Source: Patescibacteria group bacterium
GTDB taxonomy: Bacteria; Patescibacteriota; Minisyncoccia; Phycocordibacterales; UBA5272
Assembly: GCA_030916975.1 (NCBI GenBank)
Contig: JAUPVO010000042.1
Coordinates: forward strand, 1 to 19,317
DNA length: 19,317 bases
Reading direction: 5' to 3'
In this document: one piece after another, positions 1 through 6,404 of the stretch
Layout: each line of letters opens with the position of its first letter
Numbering within the stretch: the stretch's first letter is position 1
Translations under genes and position numbers: made by a program
The notes under the pieces: model-generated
Told to the model about the DNA's origin: nothing
What the model saw: only the letters and a program-made list of their open reading frames with translations
The model's database searches: none

Positions 1-234
1 CAGAAGAAACCTCTCAAGTTAAACCCTCAAGCTATAAGATTTGTTTTCTTCTTTATGTGGCATTTAACTCTCGGCAAGATACCAACTAGTAGAGGGTCTT
101 GGAAGTCATATTCTTATCCTATAGCAGTAGACGGTAGTAAAATCGCCAAAGTATTTAATTATAATTATTCTGCTGGCTGTAAGGAGGCCTTTGTGATGAA
201 TGAAGGGCGTTATGCAAGTAGATATATTAAGTAA
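1..234 (+). CDS. NAD-dependent epimerase/dehydratase (SDR), C-terminal fragment
   Basis: Frame 1 is open from the first base to TAA at 232-234, giving the last 77 residues of a protein that begins left of the window. The segment GKIPTSRGSW, then YPIAVDGSKI and the closing EGRYAS resemble, from memory, the C-terminal substrate-binding end of extended short-chain dehydrogenase sugar epimerases common in CPR genomes. The NAD-binding Rossmann half and the YxxxK catalytic motif would lie outside the window, so neither reaction nor substrate can be named. The gene ends 49 nt before the exonuclease start, on the same strand. The reading frame is certain; the family call is tentative. Confidence 0.55.
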   Translation, partial: QKKPLKLNPQAIRFVFFFMWHLTLGKIPTSRGSWKSYSYPIAVDGSKIAKVFNYNYSAGCKEAFVMNEGRYASRYIK

Positions 235-283
235 TTGTAAGTTTGTAAGCAAGATAAAACAACATTAAATCTCAAATCAAAAT

Positions 284-841
284 ATGAAAACACATAATTT
301 AGCTTTTATAGACTGTGAGACTAGCGGGCTTGATCCGGATCGTCACGAGATGATTGAGCTTGCCGTGGTACTAGCCCAGCAAGTAGAGAGACCAGGTAAA
401 GGTCCAACTCTAAAGATAATAGGAGAAAAAGACTGGAAAATAAAAATGTTACATCCAGAGTTAGCAGAAGAGCAAGCTCTTCGAGTGAATGGTTATAATG
501 AAGCTGATTGGATATTTGCTGCAGATCTTGAATCAGTTATGAAAGAGTTCGCCAAGATGACAGAGAGCGCTAACTTCGTATCCCACAATTTAACTTTCGA
601 TTATTCTTTTGTTATGAAAGCTTTTGAGAAGACGGGGGTGCAGAATAGAATGCATTATGGCAAGCTTGATACTATATCCATGGCTGTGGCGCGTCTCTAT
701 GACGTACCGCAAGCGGGGAGCTTCTCTCTCCGGGCTCTGTGTGAACTTTTTAAAGTCGACAACAAAAGAGCTCATACAGCATTGGCAGATACTTTGGCTC
801 TGGTAGAAGTCTATAAGAAAATGATGGGCATAAGGGATTAG
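284..841 (+). CDS. DnaQ-like DEDDh 3'-5' exonuclease
   Basis: The 185-aa protein carries the three exonuclease motifs of the DnaQ/RNase T superfamily: ExoI FIDCETSGLD (D10, E12), ExoII SHNLTFDYSF (D106) and ExoIII HTALAD (H164, D169). The histidine in ExoIII places it in the DEDDh subclass, two-metal-ion enzymes that remove nucleotides from 3' ends. It is a stand-alone exonuclease domain with no polymerase, helicase or GIY-YIG partner, so it could be the proofreading epsilon-like subunit or a separate repair or RNA-trimming exonuclease. It is followed 22 nt later by mnmA on the same strand, suggesting cotranscription. The ATG follows AAT and no Shine-Dalgarno is visible. Family assignment is firm, specific role open. 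Confidence 0.88.
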   Translation: MKTHNLAFIDCETSGLDPDRHEMIELAVVLAQQVERPGKGPTLKIIGEKDWKIKMLHPELAEEQALRVNGYNEADWIFAADLESVMKEFAKMTESANFVSHNLTFDYSFVMKAFEKTGVQNRMHYGKLDTISMAVARLYDVPQAGSFSLRALCELFKVDNKRAHTALADTLALVEVYKKMMGIRD

Positions 842-863
842 GATCTCATTTTGATTTTTAAAT

Positions 864-1916
864 ATGAATAGTTTGAAAAACAAAAAAATATTCGTAGGCA
901 TGTCTGGGGGAGTGGATTCCAGTGTCAGTGCCTTTTTGCTTAAAAAAGCTGGAGCAGATGTGACTGGAGTTTTCATCAAGACTTGGCAACCAGATTATAT
1001 AGAATGTACATGGAAGGAAGACAGGCTAGATGCTATGCGGGTCTGCGCTGATCTTGATATTCCTTTTCTGACTTTGGATTTGGAAAAGGAGTATAAGGAA
1101 AATGTAATTGATTATTTTCTAGAGGAGTATTCTAAAAACAGAGTCCCCAATCCAGATATTATGTGTAATAAATACATCAAGTTTGATGCCTTTTTGAATT
1201 ATGCAAAAAAGGAAGGAGCTGTTATTGCTACTGGTCATTATGCCAAAATCTTAGACAATACCCTAGTAATACCCAAAGACCAAAACAAAGATCAGACTTA
1301 TTTTTTGTATCAAATAGACAAAAACAATCTAAATCAAATCATTTTCCCTTTGGCCGATCTTGATAAAAACGAAGTCAGGGCTATTGCTAAGGCAAATAAT
1401 ATTTTTGTAGCTGACAAAAAAGATTCACAAGGAATATGTATGCTTGGAGGAGATGTTAGTGTTAAAGACTTTTTGATTCGTGAACTGAACCTTCTGCCTG
1501 GTCTAGTTAAAGATGATAAAGGTGATGTCATAGGAACTCATGACGGAGTGCAATTGTATACTTTGGGGGAGAGGCATGGATTTGAGATTACAGCGAAAGA
1601 TCCAGGCTCCAAGCCATTTTTCGTTTATCAAAAAGATTTATCAGACAATGTATTATATGTTACTAATTATGTCGCTAGGATTACCAATTTAAATCAAAAA
1701 GATATTAAAGTTGAACAAGTTAACCTTTTTGAAAATATAGAAGAAGATAAAGAATATCAAATCAGAACTAGATATCGAGGAGAGCTTTACACTTCACTTA
1801 TAAAAAGTGTTGAAGGAGGAATTAATATACAAAATAAAAACATAATGGCTGTACCAGGACAGAGTTTAGTTATATACGATAATGAGAAAGTTGTGGGAGG
1901 AGGGGTTATTAATTAA
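864..1916 (+). CDS. mnmA: tRNA-specific 2-thiouridylase MnmA
   Basis: MnmA activates the C2 of U34 in tRNAs for Lys, Glu and Gln with ATP and transfers sulfur to make 2-thiouridine. The 350-aa length is normal for the family. The N-terminal PP-loop SGGVDSS (residues 14-20) binds ATP. The two catalytic cysteines are present: C101 in NPDIMCNKYIKF and C192 in SQGICMLG. ATGHYAKI (122-129) and the C-terminal beta-barrel region complete the family layout. The ATG at 864 has A/T-rich sequence ending in AAAT before it and no Shine-Dalgarno. The gene probably shares a transcript with the exonuclease. It ends 78 nt before the metal-transport operon, which has its own promoter region. Confidence 0.95.
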   Translation: MNSLKNKKIFVGMSGGVDSSVSAFLLKKAGADVTGVFIKTWQPDYIECTWKEDRLDAMRVCADLDIPFLTLDLEKEYKENVIDYFLEEYSKNRVPNPDIMCNKYIKFDAFLNYAKKEGAVIATGHYAKILDNTLVIPKDQNKDQTYFLYQIDKNNLNQIIFPLADLDKNEVRAIAKANNIFVADKKDSQGICMLGGDVSVKDFLIRELNLLPGLVKDDKGDVIGTHDGVQLYTLGERHGFEITAKDPGSKPFFVYQKDLSDNVLYVTNYVARITNLNQKDIKVEQVNLFENIEEDKEYQIRTRYRGELYTSLIKSVEGGINIQNKNIMAVPGQSLVIYDNEKVVGGGVIN

Positions 1917-1946
1917 AGAGAGGAGAAGAAAGTCTTCAGGGCTTGT

Positions 1947-1961
1947 TGCAAATAATTTGCA
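1947..1961. promoter_or_regulatory. Candidate Fur/Zur-family operator (perfect 7-1-7 palindrome)
   Basis: TGCAAAT-A-ATTTGCA is a perfect 7-1-7 inverted repeat whose half-sites end in AAT/ATT, the architecture of known Fur, PerR and Zur boxes. It lies 33 nt before the ZIP-like transporter start, just upstream of the -10 candidates TAAAAT (1972-1977) and TATAAA (1983-1988). A Fur-family regulator is the next gene but one. The palindrome is seen directly; binding by that regulator is inferred. Confidence 0.68.
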
Positions 1962-1971
1962 TTTGAATAGA

Positions 1972-1994
1972 TAAAATGATAGTATAAAATCATT
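1972..1994 (+). promoter_or_regulatory. Probable promoter of the ZIP-Fur-YibE/F operon
   Basis: Two -10-like boxes are visible, TAAAAT at 1972-1977 and TATAAA at 1983-1988. The second would place the transcript start at or beside the ATG at 1995. A 6-bp inverted repeat (AATGAT at 1975-1980, ATCATT at 1989-1994, 8-nt gap) brackets the second box and could be a second operator half-pair. No convincing -35 box was found at the proper distance. Confidence 0.4.
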
Positions 1995-2657
1995 ATGTAT
2001 AGTATTTTGGAAAATTTCGATTCATTCTGGCAGATGGTAGTTCTGACTAGCACTTTGCCACTTATATCTCTATTAGCTATTTTTTTAAGAAGGAATTATT
2101 TTACTGGAAAGATTAAAGTCTTGATGCTCTCTCTCGGTCTTCTTTTACTCGGCGTTGCTGTTTATAGTGATATTGCTGGGCATATAGATGAGGTTGGATA
2201 TACAGAGATCTTGTCTGCTATTGCTGCGGCTACTGTAACCTATTTTATATTTTCATTTGCTCACAAGCATAACGAAAACAAAAATGATGTAAAAGCTATA
2301 GCTGCGGCAGAATTCTTCCATAGCTTGATGGATGGTTTGACTGTGGGAGCCGCTTATCTTGTTAACCCGTTGGCTGGTTATGCAGCTATCTTGGCTATTT
2401 TAGTACATGAGACTCCTAAGATTGTAGGGACTGTTATTCTGATTAGATCGCTAACCAACAATGTAAAAGACACTATCAAGTATAGCATCATTTGTCAGGC
2501 AGGAGTTCCTTTGGCTGCTATTTTTATTGTGACTATTGGAAAAGAGATTAGCGGAGAATGGCAACATTCAGTTGAGTTTGCGGCTATGGCAACTTTAACT
2601 GTTATACTACTTAGAGTGGCTTTACATAGTTTTAGACATAGAGGACATAATGAATAA
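1995..2657 (+). CDS. ZIP-family-like metal cation transporter
   Basis: This 220-aa, strongly hydrophobic protein has about six to seven membrane segments (roughly 14-31, 39-60, 70-89, 103-121, 125-151, 163-182, 195-211). A histidine-containing hydrophilic loop (HKHNENKND, 90-98) lies in the middle. Two motifs fit the ZIP metal-transport site: HSLMDG (H109, D113), corresponding to HNxxDG in TM4, and HETPK (H138, E139), corresponding to HExPH in TM5. The second histidine of TM5 is replaced by K142. ZIP proteins import Zn2+, Fe2+ or Mn2+. The Fur-family gene begins 9 nt after the stop codon, so the pair is almost surely one operon. The protein is shorter than most ZIPs; the metal is unknown. Confidence 0.75.
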   Translation: MYSILENFDSFWQMVVLTSTLPLISLLAIFLRRNYFTGKIKVLMLSLGLLLLGVAVYSDIAGHIDEVGYTEILSAIAAATVTYFIFSFAHKHNENKNDVKAIAAAEFFHSLMDGLTVGAAYLVNPLAGYAAILAILVHETPKIVGTVILIRSLTNNVKDTIKYSIICQAGVPLAAIFIVTIGKEISGEWQHSVEFAAMATLTVILLRVALHSFRHRGHNE

Positions 2658-2666
2658 TTTAAATAT

Positions 2667-3095
2667 ATGCAAAGATATACTCAAGCTAATATAGAAGAGA
2701 TGATTAGAGAGTCTGGATTAAAATTAACAGATCATAGAGTTAATATACTTTTCAAGATAAGCAAAGCCAGATCTGCCACCCCAGCTTATAAGCTTATAGA
2801 GGATTTAAAAAAGAAGTATGATATAGATCAGGCTACAGTGTATAGGAATCTGAAGTCTTTGGAAGAATCTGGACTGGTTAGAAGATTTGATTATAATCAC
2901 GGCCACTCTCATTATGAGATTTATGATGAAGAGAATTCTAATAAAATAATATGCCCCAATTGTGAGACGGTTGAAAAAATATCAGGTATTAATCTCGATG
3001 AGATAGTAAAGAAATTGTATAAGAAAAGTAAAAAATTCAAATCAGCCAAAGAGTTAAAAATAGACATTTATAGTAATTGCAAAAATTGCGCCTAA
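2667..3095 (+). CDS. Fur-family metal-responsive transcriptional regulator
   Basis: The 142-aa protein has Fur-family layout: an N-terminal winged helix with recognition helix IDQATVYRNLKSLEESGLV (53-71), then a dimerisation/metal domain. Two CxxC pairs, C96/C99 (CPNC) and C138/C141 (CKNC), form the usual structural zinc site. NHGHSHYE (77-84) supplies H78, H80, H82 and E84 for a sensory site, but the HHHxH run that normally precedes the first CxxC is replaced by EENSNKII. Sitting directly after a ZIP-like transporter, it probably controls metal uptake (Zur-, Mur- or Fur-like) and may bind the 7-1-7 palindrome at 1947-1961. The start follows TAAATAT, without Shine-Dalgarno. YibE/F follows after 12 nt. 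Confidence 0.9.
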   Translation: MQRYTQANIEEMIRESGLKLTDHRVNILFKISKARSATPAYKLIEDLKKKYDIDQATVYRNLKSLEESGLVRRFDYNHGHSHYEIYDEENSNKIICPNCETVEKISGINLDEIVKKLYKKSKKFKSAKELKIDIYSNCKNCA

Positions 3096-3107
3096 TAATT
3101 AATCAAT

Positions 3108-4202
3108 ATGGATACAAATAATTCAGCTTCTATAGAAAATAATAATGTGGCCAGTTCTGATTCTGTAAATATACTGGTACCCAAAGTAGAGAATCTGGAG
3201 GGTGTGGTCTTGGATCCTGTAATAAAGGATATTAGCTCTGATGAAGGTATAGAAAAAAGCTTCCCAGATTACCATGTCAAAATCATAGAAGGGGAAGATA
3301 ATGGCAAGATAGTAACTGTCTATTCTGGAGGGATTAATTTTGAATCCGGAGATAGAGTATATATACAGAAGACTAGGGAACATGACGGATCGGAATATTA
3401 TGTACTTGGAGAAGCTGTGAGATACAACTCCATTCTGATAGCTCTGGCACTTTTCGTTGGAGTTGTGGTGTTGGCTTTTGGTAAAACTGGCCTCAGGTCA
3501 CTATTATCTCTTTTGCTTTCTCTAATGATTATACTTTTTGTGCTACTCCCACTTACTCTTAAGGGGTATAATCCGGTTCTTGTGGCTGGCATCGTCTCTG
3601 CACTGCTGCTGTCTTTTGTTACTCTGATTACTCATGGAAGGAATAGAGTATCTTATAGTGCGCTTCTAGGATGTTTGTCATCAGTAGTTATAACCATAAT
3701 ATTATCTTATTTATTTATAACAGAAGCTAAGATTAGTGGTTTTATAGATGAGACCTCAACTTATCTTTTCTATTCTACGGGAGGAGAGATTAATTTTACT
3801 TTATTGGTTATTGCCAGTATCATCATTGGGGTGATAGGTGTGGTTGATGACGCCGCTATCACTCAGGCTAGCAGTGTTATGCAACTCAAAAAAGCTAATC
3901 CAAACTTATCCAAAAGAGAGTATTATAAAAGAGCCATGAAAATAGGTGAGTCACACGCTGGAGCAATGGTGAATACTTTGGTTCTGGCTTATATCGGATC
4001 TGCTCTACCTGTAGCTCTGCTTTTCTATACCACAGACATGTCCCCACTTTTTATAGCTAACAAAGAGTTGGTAGCGACAGAGATATTTAGAATGTTAATA
4101 GGATCTATAGGACTTCTTCTGGCCATACCACTAACCACCCTTATAGCTACATATTTTGTAAGTAGTGATTCTACTTCGTTGCATGAGGGACATACTCACT
4201 AA
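3108..4202 (+). CDS. YibE/F-family multi-pass membrane protein
   Basis: The 364-aa protein has a soluble N-terminal part (1-105, with a beta-rich, OB-like stretch around 53-100) and then about seven to eight membrane helices from 108 to 350. The segment GVIGVVDDAAITQASSV (241-257) matches the conserved signature of the YibE/F family, where a GxxDD-TQA motif is usual. The family's biochemical role is not established. The gene lies 12 nt after the Fur-family regulator, so it probably belongs to the same metal-controlled transcript. The C-terminus ends in HEGHTH, a small histidine cluster that could bind metal. No clear terminator separates it from rpsF, which has its own promoter. Confidence 0.82.
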   Translation: MDTNNSASIENNNVASSDSVNILVPKVENLEGVVLDPVIKDISSDEGIEKSFPDYHVKIIEGEDNGKIVTVYSGGINFESGDRVYIQKTREHDGSEYYVLGEAVRYNSILIALALFVGVVVLAFGKTGLRSLLSLLLSLMIILFVLLPLTLKGYNPVLVAGIVSALLLSFVTLITHGRNRVSYSALLGCLSSVVITIILSYLFITEAKISGFIDETSTYLFYSTGGEINFTLLVIASIIIGVIGVVDDAAITQASSVMQLKKANPNLSKREYYKRAMKIGESHAGAMVNTLVLAYIGSALPVALLFYTTDMSPLFIANKELVATEIFRMLIGSIGLLLAIPLTTLIATYFVSSDSTSLHEGHTH

Positions 4203-4227
4203 GCGCTAGTATTCTCCTAAAGGGTCC

Positions 4228-4265
4228 TTTCCAAAGCTCCTTTTTTGTGATATAATCATAGCCTT
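4228..4265 (+). promoter_or_regulatory. rpsF promoter with extended -10
   Basis: An extended -10 (TG-A-TATAAT, 4248-4256) lies 17 nt after a partial -35 match (TTTCCA, 4228-4233). A start point about 7 nt beyond the -10 would be near 4263, only about 3 nt before the ATG at 4266, giving an almost leaderless mRNA. Confidence 0.7.
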
Positions 4266-4787
4266 ATGAGTAAAAAAGAAATTGAAACCACAATAGATGA
4301 AGAAATTGAATCTATTAAGAGAGTATATGAGATGTCGTACATTTTAGTACCAACAATCTCAGAGTCTGATGCAGAAGCTAAGGCTGAAGCTCTAAAAAAA
4401 TCTATTGCTTCTAATCAAGGAAGCTTCATTTCTGAGGAGACTCCGTATGTTAGGGATCTTGCTTATGAAATGTTAAAAGTTATCAAAAATGCAAATCACA
4501 GATTTGAGACTGGTTATTTTGGATGGGTCAAATTTGAAATGGATGTAGAGTCTGTTTCTAATTTTGAAAAATCTTTAAAACTAGATGAAGAAGTGATTAG
4601 ATTCTTGATTGTAAAAGCAGATAGAGACACTAATATTATCACCAAAAATTCTTATCAGAAAAAAGCTCGTGAATCAGAAGAGGCTAATATCGATACTGCA
4701 GCAGAAGCTGAAGCTTCTTCTGTGGTAGAAGAGGTCGCAGCAACAGCGGAAGTAGAAGAGTCTAAAGACTCTTCTAAAGAAGCTTAA
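4266..4787 (+). CDS. rpsF: 30S ribosomal protein bS6
   Basis: bS6 binds the central domain of 16S rRNA together with bS18. The bS6 fold starts at YEMSYILVP (21-29) and runs to about residue 130, including the family pattern ETPYVRDLAYE followed by GYFGWVKFEM. Relative to the usual 95-135 aa, this 173-aa copy has a roughly 20-residue charged N-terminal extension and an acidic tail of about 40 residues rich in E, A and S, a common place for length variation. It is followed 25 nt later by rpsR, the normal partner. The start is supported by a strong extended -10 promoter immediately upstream. Confidence 0.92.
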   Translation: MSKKEIETTIDEEIESIKRVYEMSYILVPTISESDAEAKAEALKKSIASNQGSFISEETPYVRDLAYEMLKVIKNANHRFETGYFGWVKFEMDVESVSNFEKSLKLDEEVIRFLIVKADRDTNIITKNSYQKKARESEEANIDTAAEAEASSVVEEVAATAEVEESKDSSKEA

Positions 4788-4812
4788 TTTTTTAATAATT
4801 AATATAAATATT

Positions 4813-5001
4813 ATGAAAAATAAACAAGTATTAAAAAATATAGACTACAAAGATATAGACACTTTGAAAAAATTCATCAACAATAATGGTAGAATTTTAA
4901 GCAGAAGAAAGAATAGCCTTTCTGCCACTCAACAAAAAGAGATGGCTCAAGCTATCAAAAGAGCTAGATTTATGGGATTAATTCCATATATCGCAAAGTA
5001 A
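4813..5001 (+). CDS. rpsR: 30S ribosomal protein bS18
   Basis: This 62-aa protein is bS18, which pairs with bS6 on the small-subunit platform. The family core is clear: IDYKDIDTLKKFI, GRILSRRKNSLSA, QQKEMAQAIKRAR and the ending MGLIPYIAK. The N-terminus is short compared with the 70-85 aa of most bS18 and contains no cysteines, so it is of the zinc-free type. It shares the rpsF transcript, which ends at a perfect terminator beginning 2 nt after the stop codon. In most bacteria ssb lies between rpsF and rpsR or rplI follows; here ssb comes after rpsR with its own promoter. Confidence 0.95.
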   Translation: MKNKQVLKNIDYKDIDTLKKFINNNGRILSRRKNSLSATQQKEMAQAIKRARFMGLIPYIAK

Positions 5002-5003
5002 AG

Positions 5004-5035
5004 AAAAAGGTGCGCCCGTAGGGCGCACCTTTTTT
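5004..5035 (+). terminator. Intrinsic terminator of rpsF-rpsR
   Basis: A perfect 14-bp stem (AAAAAGGTGCGCCC at 5004-5017 with GGGCGCACCTTTTT at 5021-5034) with a GTA loop runs into the T tract. The A and T runs at its two sides are partly symmetric, so it may also stop reverse transcription. Confidence 0.95.
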
Positions 5036-5062
5036 GGTAAAAGCATTTTATTATAGTATAAT
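5034..5062 (+). promoter_or_regulatory. ssb promoter
   Basis: TTGGTA (5034-5039) and TATAAT (5057-5062) are separated by exactly 17 nt. The -35 overlaps the end of the rpsR terminator. The predicted start near 5069 leaves a leader of about 25 nt before the ATG at 5094, with no Shine-Dalgarno. Confidence 0.7.
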
Positions 5063-5093
5063 AAAAGTAGTTATTAATTAACCTATCACTTAT

Positions 5094-5555
5094 ATGTATT
5101 TGAACAAAGCTTTAATAGCAGGTAATTTAACCAGAGATCCAGAGATGAAATCTTTACCTTCAGGCAGTAAAGTTACAACATTTTCTGTTGCAACTAATCG
5201 TGTTTACAAAGATGCTAACGGACAGAAAAAAGAAGAAACAGAGTATCATAATATTGTGGTGTTTGGTCGCCAAGCTGAAACCTCAGCTGAATATCTTAAA
5301 AAAGGCCAACAAGTTATGATAGAAGGTAGAATAGTTACTAGAAGTTGGGAGGATGCTAATGGTGGTGGTAAGAAGTATAGAACAGAGATTATTGCTGACG
5401 GAGTTCAGTTTGGTTCTAGGTCTGGTTCAACTGGTGATTATAATAATAATCAAGAAAGTAAATCAGATACAGCAGCATCTTCTAACAACAAAGATGAAGA
5501 CATGGGTTCTATTAATTATGGAGAGACTATCAATCCTGATGATATACCATTTTAA
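5094..5555 (+). CDS. ssb: Single-stranded DNA-binding protein
   Basis: The 153-aa protein coats single-stranded DNA during replication, recombination and repair. The OB fold covers residues 1-105: LNKALIAGNLTRDPE, VTTFSVATNRVYKD, TEYHNIVVFGRQAE, YLKKGQQVMIEGRI and YRTEIIADGVQF are the standard order of family blocks. A flexible, N/S/D-rich linker leads to the acidic C-terminal tip NPDDIPF, which in other bacteria recruits partner proteins. Size is normal. The ATG follows CTTAT and has its own promoter directly downstream of the rpsR terminator, so ssb can be expressed separately from the ribosomal genes. Confidence 0.96.
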   Translation: MYLNKALIAGNLTRDPEMKSLPSGSKVTTFSVATNRVYKDANGQKKEETEYHNIVVFGRQAETSAEYLKKGQQVMIEGRIVTRSWEDANGGGKKYRTEIIADGVQFGSRSGSTGDYNNNQESKSDTAASSNNKDEDMGSINYGETINPDDIPF

Positions 5556-5599
5556 TTCTCAAATCCAGAATTAAAAGGAAATTAAACACAAAATACACT

Positions 5600-5633
5600 C
5601 ACAAAACACACTTAAAGATAAGTGTGTTTTGTG
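5600..5633. terminator. Strong hairpin between ssb and ndk (terminator or operator)
   Basis: A perfect 14-bp stem (CACAAAACACACTT, 5600-5613, with AAGTGTGTTTTGTG, 5620-5633) closes a 6-nt loop. It follows ssb by 44 nt, but only a short T/A tail follows, and the ndk extended -10 begins inside its 3' arm. It may act as the ssb terminator, as an operator for ndk, or both. Confidence 0.6.
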
Positions 5634-5655
5634 TTATAATTGTTTTCATTATAAT
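5632..5655 (+). promoter_or_regulatory. ndk promoter region
   Basis: There is an extended -10, TG-T-TATAAT (5632-5640), and a second TATAAT at 5650-5655. The first would start transcription near 5647 and the second near 5662, both before the ATG at 5677. No good -35 is visible, which suits an extended -10 promoter. Confidence 0.55.
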
Positions 5656-5676
5656 AATTAAATTAATTTGAAATAT

Positions 5677-6288
5677 ATGCATCCAAAAAAGGAGAGAACA
5701 TTTATAATCTTGAAGCCAGATACAATACAAAGAGGCTTAGTCGGAGAAATCATTAAAAGGTTTGAGAGAATTGGACTAAAAATAGTAGCTATGAAAATGA
5801 CTCAGGCTAACGAAGAAGTTATTTTTAAACATTATAACAAAGATGACGTTTGGTATAACAAAAAAGGTAATGGTATAGTTGAAAATAGAAAAAAATTAGG
5901 ATTACCAATCGAAAAAGAAGCCGTAGAGTATGGTAAAGATATTATAAGGCAAATGGTTCATTATATGGCAGCTTCCCCAGTAGTATGTTTGGTGATAGAG
6001 GGTAATCAAGCTCAAGCTGTAGTTAAGAGACTTGTTGGAGGAACAGAACCAACTACGGCTGACAGTGGTACTATACGCGGAGATTATGCACTTGATTCAT
6101 TCTTCTTGTGTGACACTGACGGAAGTAGAGGTTTGCGTAATCTTGTTCATTGTACTGACCCAGCTGACGGAGAAGAAGCTTACTTCAATGAAGTTGATGT
6201 TTGGTTTACTAAAGAAGAAATATACAACTACAAGCTAGTTACAGAAGTTATGTTGTACGATGTTAACTTGGATGGTCTTAGTGAATAG
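5677..6288 (+). CDS. ndk: Nucleoside diphosphate kinase, enlarged form
   Basis: Ndk balances nucleoside triphosphate pools by transferring phosphate through a histidine. Residues 6-15 (ERTFIILKPD, K13), 121-136 (GGTEPTTADSGTIRGD, R134) and 154-161 (RNLVHCTD, catalytic H158) are the family core, ending in EVDVWF. At 203 aa it exceeds the usual 130-150: extra residues lie in the Kpn-loop region (about 54-88), before the active-site block (about 139-152), and in a C-terminal extension (about 178-203). I chose ATG 5677 over TTG 5668 because the family core starts immediately after it and TAT-ATG matches neighbouring starts. A terminator follows at 6311. Confidence 0.92.
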   Translation: MHPKKERTFIILKPDTIQRGLVGEIIKRFERIGLKIVAMKMTQANEEVIFKHYNKDDVWYNKKGNGIVENRKKLGLPIEKEAVEYGKDIIRQMVHYMAASPVVCLVIEGNQAQAVVKRLVGGTEPTTADSGTIRGDYALDSFFLCDTDGSRGLRNLVHCTDPADGEEAYFNEVDVWFTKEEIYNYKLVTEVMLYDVNLDGLSE

Positions 6289-6310
6289 TTTCAATAAAAT
6301 ATTTAATTAA

Positions 6311-6341
6311 AATAAAACTGCCTTTGGGCAGTTTTATTTTA
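6311..6341 (+). terminator. Intrinsic terminator of ndk
   Basis: A perfect 12-bp stem (AATAAAACTGCC, 6311-6322, with GGCAGTTTTATT, 6327-6338) with a TTTG loop, its 3' arm running into T-rich sequence, lies 22 nt after the ndk stop. Confidence 0.9.
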
Positions 6342-6389
6342 TAATACAATATTTTTGGAAATAGTTAAGATTATAAATTTTTTTTTAAA

Positions 6390-6404
6390 TGTTATATTCA
6401 TATT
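6390..6404 (+). promoter_or_regulatory. P-type ATPase promoter, apparently leaderless
   Basis: The extended -10 TG-T-TATATT (6390-6398) ends 6 nt before the ATG at 6405, so a typical start point would fall on or beside the start codon itself. No good -35 is visible. Confidence 0.5.

Noticed and set aside
181..198. Perfect AAGGAGG followed by ATG at 196
   Set aside because: It lies inside the epimerase reading frame (encoding KEAFVM) and the ATG is in that same frame with only 12 codons to the stop; no other gene here uses a Shine-Dalgarno.
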